From Aplidium turbinatum (taxonomy: Eukaryota > Chordata > Ascidiacea > Aplousobranchia > Polyclinidae): a stretch of 64,000 bases of DNA. The stretch lies in NCBI GenBank assembly GCA_918807975.1, contig OU964921.1, positions 45,100,498 through 45,164,497 of the forward strand. Reading direction: 5' to 3'. Below are positions 57,423 through 64,000 of this stretch, in pieces. The notes under the pieces were generated by a model, which saw only the letters and a program-made list of their open reading frames with translations, ran no database searches and was not told the DNA's origin. The stretch's first letter is position 1, and each line of letters starts with the position of its first letter. Position numbers and translations under genes: made by a program.

Positions 57423-60400
57423 TAGGTTAGGGTGAGGCTGGTGCCCCTTAAAAATTAAAAACTTGAGCTAGTCATTCGGCCCTTTGTATATATATATGTT
57501 CTACAGCCTCTCTATAATTACTATTTGAAAGAAAAAATGTGAAAAATGACCATTTAAGGGTGCCAGTTTTGATCTGACAATTTAAAAAAAATGTTGTTTT
57601 TGTTAAAAAAAACCCACATAAAGTGTGTTTCTAATACAATCAAAAATTTGTTTTGCCAAAAGGAACTTCATTGTCAATACCATTTTTCACAGTTTGATAT
57701 TGTTGAAAAGACCCAAGGATAGAATAAGAATGATTTATGAAGTCAATTTGTGTCGTTTTCTTTGGTTAGAGAAAGAGATTTGGTTCAGCTCATGTTCCAC
57801 AACTTTCAGCACGTTTTGAAAGTTTTCTTCCAGCCTACATCCACTGATAAAATCACTTGTGAGTTTAACACCTCTTTCTGCACAATCATTGGTAACCAGC
57901 AGAGATTTGATAACATCTTTGGCATTAAGAAAATTGATATCCGTTGACCGTTTTCCACGAGCAGACAGGCTTATCAAAAACTCTGTGTTAATGTTCAACA
58001 CTTAAGAAAAACCAAGAGTCTCGTTTCAACCAATCCTTGTATGTAATTGAATAGGTGAAAGTGCAAGTATCAGGAAACTGCCATGGTTTTCCAAACCCAG
58101 TGCTGTATCTTTTTAAGGGTTTTGATGTTTTTTCAAAAGACAGCAGTTTTGTAGCTTTGCTTGTCAACTTCATTTACTTTGTCACTGAACAAGTTCACGG
58201 GAAAGATTCTGCTGTCAGATACTAAAGATGTTTTTTGAAGGCAAATGAAGCTGACTCTGCAATTTCTTTATAAAGGAGGATTTTTTCAGAAGCTTGATGT
58301 TATTGTAAGCAGCATCAGCAGAGGAACCACATTCTATCCACCACTGAACATAAAAAAACAGAACAAATTTTACAAAACGTTGAATTTTCTACATTTGTTT
58401 TGGGGTACAAACAGTGGGACTCTTTGGAAGGGCAAGAATTTCTTCGGATAAAAGTGACATTTTAATAGCATAAATCAGTTTTGCCATCCATCTGGCTTCA
58501 TGCATTGCCCCACAGCTCAAGAACCTGAACTTTTTGTGTACCGGTACATCGGAGATGTCTGCTTGTAGGTAGAAGGCTGTGAGCTCAATCAACTCTTTGT
58601 AATCATCTCTTGGTGTTTTCTTGGAATGTAAGATAGCTTTCATTACTGTGATCAGCTCTTATTTGTATATTTCAAGTTCAGGGTGAGCATCATCGATATT
58701 GGAAAATGAAATTCTGTCTAAACTACTATACAACAGGCTGTTGAAGTTTTCTTTGAATCTTTAAAATATCATAACATCAGGAGATTTTGATGATTATATT
58801 TGCAGGTTATTAAACACCCGGCCGACAATTAGCTCACCTGCGTTATGTCTGCATTTATGCCAAAATAACGATTTATTTAACTGATTTTGGATGGCAATAC
58901 AGCTAGCTGTGATGTGGCCAGTATTGGAGCTGGTGGTATCAACACCATAGCTTCCACCGATGCTTTGCAGTTCCAATCATCAAGTAGCTTTTCTGTTGGA
59001 GTACTGATCAATTTTCCCATAGGTTCTGATGAGCTAGCAGGCAACTTAGGCGTTCCTAGAAGTTTAGCGCCACTCGGACCAGAAACAAGGACATGTAGCA
59101 GCCTTTCATCATTGACCTTTAAATTGAGGCTGGACATTAGCTTTCTATCCCAATGTAGGGATCTAGTCCCAGGTAACGGAGGTTGCCACTTTTCTTTAAT
59201 GGCACTGGCAGTTTCTTTAGCTGTTTTTGTGCGATACCTCAGTGCCGGTGTATAATTAAGGTTCACCTTTGACATATCTCCACCACACGCAGTGATAAAT
59301 TCCCTTATCCTTATGGAAGCGGCCACAGGGCTAATTTTGTTCCTCAGACAACACCCAACTATCGAAGGGTATTTGAGAATATCATAAGGCACCCGAATCG
59401 TTGTGCCATCTTTAACATTTTGACGATGACACCTTTTGTAAGATGTTGGCAAAATAGCTTCAGTTCCCGAGTCATTATCAGATGAAAAGTCTGCTGTTTC
59501 ATCAAGTGTTGTGTCTATGAATTGTCTATCTTTTTCCTGTCTTCTTCCTTTTTAGCTAATTCTACAGAGTGCTGCTCGGTTCCATTTTTCTTTTTTCTAT
59601 TGTTACCATGTCTCGACCTGCAAATGTGGCAATCCTGTTTGTCATCATACTTTCTAAAAATTTGACATCTTCTTCCTCCGCAACTTGAATATGTTTTTAA
59701 GCCAAATTGGCAAAGTTTTGATTAAAACATTCTGAAAATTCATTATTGCTGTATTGTGATCAAGATCAGTGGCATTTATCTTTTACAACTTTTTTAAATC
59801 TTTCTCGTAAAAATTAACAATTTTTCCATCCATCTTCTTTTGTGTAATTGCGTTTATGTTTGCAAGTGAATATGATCTAACCATTTGATTAGCAACTTTT
59901 TTGGCAGCTTCTCTTTTATTTCATGTTCCACCTGGATGCAATGCTTGTATTTCATCAGTGAAAGCAATACGCCACTGCACTGCATGAACCTCTGTACATA
60001 GTTTATAGTATCGCCATAGTACATAGTTCCATGTTCTATGTTTTTGTACCTAGGCTGAACTGAAATGAATTGAGAACCTACAGCAAATCGTTGACCACAT
60101 TAGCCCTATATATAGCGTATGTTGCTGCCTTGTTGTTCTGCCATGCTGATGGTAAGTAGCCTCCCTCGAAGCAATGCCTCCAATTCTCATGTATTTACAA
60201 GCGGTATGACCATTACCTCACCTTGATCATATTCATGGCCTGTTGAGTAGATCCAAAATTGATTTAACATTGCTAAAAATGGCAATTTCTTTAGATTTTG
60301 CTATACAAAGCTAAAGGGTATGCATAGCACGCCACTGCAGGAATTTGAACATGAAACTGGCACCCCAAGGGGTCAATCAATTTTTCTGAAAGTTTGGATT

Positions 60401-60600
60401 TTTACTATTTATATGCATATGATATAGAACATTTGTTGAAAGGGCCAGAAAAATTGGGAGTCATAGGGGGCATCAGCCTCACCCTAGTGTAGGTGGCACA
60501 AACCCAAAACCTTCTCAGAAGTTGGTTTTAGGTCCATACGCCACTTTTGGTTAACCTGATTTTTTGATTTGAAAAAAAAAATTTTTTTCACTCCACCCTA

Positions 60601-63600
60601 ATATATAGGCATTGCTATAATAACCACAGCCTCATACCTAGCACCACTTGAGCCTGACTTATGTGTGCAATAGCCTGTAAATATAGCCTCATAAGCGTTG
60701 CCAGATAAGGAATTCTGCCCTAATTTGAGAAAAGTTTAAAGCTGTTGAAAACAAAAACTTGTAGGCTATTTTGGAATTTTTTTTTTAGTTCTGGGCAAAG
60801 ATCAAAACCTTACCTTTATTCTCTAACCCTTACCTTAACCATTCCTAACTTTAATCCTAACTCTGGCAAAACTTGATTGTAACCATGGCAACCAGTGGGT
60901 AAAAATAGCCACTTTGTTAAAAATGAGCCACAAAAGATTCCTGGGAGCAGCAAATAAACATAATTGAACAAGCTGCTTCAAATTTGAATCAATGTCACCA
61001 GATAAAAACTTTGTTCCAAATTTGTGGCAACTACGATTGTTGAGGAAAAACACTTTTGATTAGTGATATTTTCATTGTCTGAAAAGACCACACAAATTAT
61101 GTTACTTTACTATGTTTTACATAGCAAAATCCTTGAATACATAGATCCACTACAAACTATCAAATTGTACATTTAATGCCCTTCAAGCCTTCAAGGGCTA
61201 GCACCTTTACAGTTCAGTTGCATTTTATTTCTTAAAGTGAAAACAATATGCGAGGACACTTGACAATAACCGAAGTTAAAGAAAGATTTTTTCCAGCTAT
61301 TTGGTGTGCTGGTACTTTACTTATTATTGTAGCAAGTTCATGATTGTCTTTTTCCTTCCGGATACATTAATTATGAAAAATATAACAAGATAGCAACATC
61401 TAACGGCAATAACCTCACAGGTTCTATCGAACAATCAAACTGAACTTTAACATTAACAACGGAAAGTAGGTTTTTGTCTGTGAAGCATTCTTATCTTCAC
61501 TCACATTCAAACCGGTGAGTTGCTAACGTCACGTCTATTTCATTAACGTATTCATTGTGTGAGCCCAAAAGAACAGAGTATAGTTCAACTCGACTTCAAC
61601 ATTCAAATATGAATATAAAGTTGCTTTAAATTGTGAAATTTAAAAACTAAAGCTACGTAGTAGTTTCTTCAACTCTATAGAAATTGATGCTTGTTACTTG
61701 GTAAAAGAAAATTGCACTGAAAATTGCGAAGCAAATCAAGTGTAGTAGCTTCATTTTTTCTAGAAGGGAAAAATAAGCAGCATAAGCCAAATCAAATTAT
61801 GTTCGATGATAACCGTGTTACAATTATGTTAAATAAAACTTCAAAAACTGTTGTACACGTTTTAGATGGAGCTTACAAATGCGAAAACCCGAAAATTAGG
61901 TTAGGTCTCAATTTTTGTTTTACAATAAATAAAGCTTCTGTTGAAAAATTGCATTGTAAAGTAATTAAAAAATGGTAAAGAGTTTTTGTTTTTTAATGTC
62001 GGTTGCTGAGATAGTGCTTCAAAACTTTTTATGCTTTTCTTAAATTCATAATAATGATAAGTTGCAGTTCCCTGAGAGAGAAGAAACCGAATAGTTGTGA
62101 AAATAATAGCCATCACCCAAAATGGAATTTATGCTTGCCTCTGGAATTAGAGTTGCCAGATAACAAAATTTTACACTAATTTGGAAAATTCCTTAGTGCA
62201 TGCAAAACAGCATATAATTTTATAGACATGACACACTGATTATTCGGTTATATTTGCTAGGATTTTTTTTTCTTTATGAACCCATTAAACAAACCAGGTG
62301 AACATAAATAAAACTAATATGTTATATTTCATGCTGTGACACATTGAACTGAGTTTGAGACCATACTGCAATCAACATAAGAGAGAGGGAAACCTTTTAT
62401 TTTGTCTGTTGCGATAACAGTACAATACAATCATACAAAATACGAATAAAATAGTACCATAGCTATCTAAATACCACAACAGACAGTAGCATTACCACAA
62501 CAGATGGCAACATAATAGGTTGCTGTTTTCAAATTATCTATCTACAAAGTGCCTCTACATGGAAAACTATCTTGAAAATTTGTTTATGACAATGTATCGT
62601 TTGTTGTTATGCAATCTGTCGATTGTGGAATTTTAATACGTGGCTGGTAGTTAGGTAACTTTGACATGAGCCGTGGAAATGTATCTTTTATCATTTAATT
62701 CATTAGCTCTGGCAACACTTCCTAGAACTTTCTTTATCGAAACTCGAAGTCAGAGAACCATTGAGGTGGTGAAATTACTTTTTGTGAGATTTTCTGTTCT
62801 GTTAAGAACATTGACTAGATTTATTATCAGAAGCTTGTTTGATGCAAGTAAAGGTTCCTGTAGAATTTACGCCGCCTACCATTTCACTTTAAAATCTTAC
62901 ACGGCGTAAAACCTACAAGCATTAAAAAAGATAGCACTCTACTGAGACGCTACACGAAAAAGATGATGATATGGCTAGGTTGAGGATACTAGTGTTTCCA
63001 GAATCTAGATAAGGACTTCTGTCCTTATTTGAGAAAACTTCAAAGCTGTTAATGACAAAAACTTGTAATTTGAGAAATGTTCAAGTCTTAAGAAGAGAGA
63101 AAAACCCTAACTCTGGCAATATTTATGACAAAACAAAGCTTTTTGATCGCAACCAGCGCTGTAAAAATAGCCACTTTGAAAACATAAGCTTTGATAAGAT
63201 ATGTAGAATATACAGATGTGGGATGAAAATCGCGTGCAATTTTAAGATACACATGCTGCAAGATCTTCTGTCAATTCACATTCTCCAATACAGTTAGGCT
63301 ATAAAACTTTAACCGGTAGTTTATAATTTGCCTGGGTTATAGATTAAACCTCATTCATTGCAAGCTGACTTACTATGTATCACATTACAGTATAGTCAAA
63401 CAATTGACATTTAAGTTTTTTACAGTGACTTTAGTGATAATTATAGTGACTGTAAATTTTATTTGTTTTGTCTGCTTCTAATACTGACACAGCATGGCTT
63501 TAAAACGGATAAACAAGGTAAAATAAATTGTGTTGATGCTGTTTACTTTATTTGTGTTACTAAGCATCTTATTGGCTTGGATGGAGTTATGCAGTTAATA

Positions 63601-64000
63601 CGGTAGTCTATCAAATCAACTTGTTGCAATTATGTATATGCTACTTTAGTCAAAGCATGTGAAATAAAAATTAAACTTATGGCGACCTTTATTTACAAGC
63701 CATGACAATGTGCAGCTTTAAATTTGACTGAAGGTCGATTTGTTAGTAGCCAAAATCACTAGTATAAGTTGATGGTTTGAGTATTAGTTAATAAGGTCTT
63801 TGTGTATATTTTGTGTGATATAACAGACGCTGCTGATTAGCAATTAGCATGCCCGCCTATACACACTACACAGGCATCATTAGGACGGCGACACTCTTGG
63901 GCATGATTGAATGGCGAGAAGTGACCGAGATGCGAAGTCACTATTGATACGTTTATTCACTTATTTTAACTGAGTAGCAATGAACGACAGAATCCAACAA
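60601..64000. other. AT-rich region with related repeats and no recognisable gene
   Basis: Stretches at 60700-60960 and 62995-63200 share blocks in order (GATAAGGA, TCTG, TTGAGAAAA, AAAGCTGTT, ACAAAAACTTGTA, CCTAACTCTGGCAA, AAAATAGCCACTTTG), so they are two copies of one dispersed repeat. A shorter relative is near 62150. An open frame at 61724-61978 (84 codons) has no known motif. A partial match to the 49315 repeat lies near 61330-61390. Confidence 0.5.

Larger units (their letters stand above)
55118..60600 (-). mobile_element. Large DNA transposon of the DTTSSNTG/ARWMAK family
   Basis: The ends are inverted: TAGGGTTGAGTGAAAAA at the left and ...TTTTTCACTCCACCCTA at the right, continuing through a shared block (AAAAGTGGCGTATGGACC) for over 100 bp. 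On the minus strand, transposase pieces follow in order: 59452-58877 (N-terminal part, TIRVPYDILKYPSIVGCCLR); about 58970-58794 (YGVDTTSSNTGH ... FWHKCRHNAGELIVGRVFNN); 58643-58389 (AMHEARWMAKLIYAIKMSLL); and 58001-57735 (RSTDINFLNAKDVIKSLLVT, NDCAERGVKLTSDF). These match uncharacterised transposase-like proteins of cnidarians and arthropods. The coding region has several frame breaks, so this copy is not autonomous. The left terminal region carries a 2.2-kb palindrome (55229-57422). Confidence 0.82.

Overview
The window reads like an invertebrate deuterostome genome, probably an ascidian: AT-rich DNA, compact multi-exon genes with GT-AG introns of a few hundred bases, and dense DNA transposons and tRNA-derived SINEs. 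The species call is an inference. Five or six host genes can be supported.

Bases 1-19084 hold two head-to-tail plus-strand genes of the BPI/LBP (bactericidal permeability-increasing / LPS-binding protein) family. Each has 13 coding exons with the same intron phases, and seven exons match exactly in length. The first gene begins at or one base before the left edge. Bases 19791-27132 hold two minus-strand paralogues, here called A and B, of a membrane-protein family I do not recognise. Each has five exons with matching phases. A single-exon AIRIM (C1orf109-like) gene lies at 48691-49290, and a four-exon SKP1 gene lies on the minus strand at 52379-54439.

From about 28.6 to 48.4 kb and from 55.1 to 60.6 kb the window is a transposon graveyard. 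Many boundaries can be placed to the base by target-site duplications. There are several hAT elements with 8-bp duplications, TIR elements with 9-bp duplications (Mutator-like), a TTAA-flanked MITE, a 906-bp near-perfect foldback, fragments of at least four LINE types, one Ty3/Gypsy pol fossil, a U6 snRNA retro-pseudogene, and two large long-TIR transposons whose transposase motifs I know only from uncharacterised animal proteins. The most layered stretch is 40433-48300: an RTE-like LINE split by a hAT, the hAT split by four further elements, and one of those split again.

The observations most worth following are: (1) TIR elements with 9-bp duplications that carry internal tRNA-like Pol III promoters; (2) the two long-TIR families with poorly classified transposases, one arranged as a giant palindrome with inverted transposase segments; (3) the A/B orphan family, with a cAMP-response-type motif near both starts; and (4) palindromic repeats with hammerhead-ribozyme-like core words. 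All exon boundaries were read by eye from splice signals, phase and paralogue comparison, without RNA evidence.
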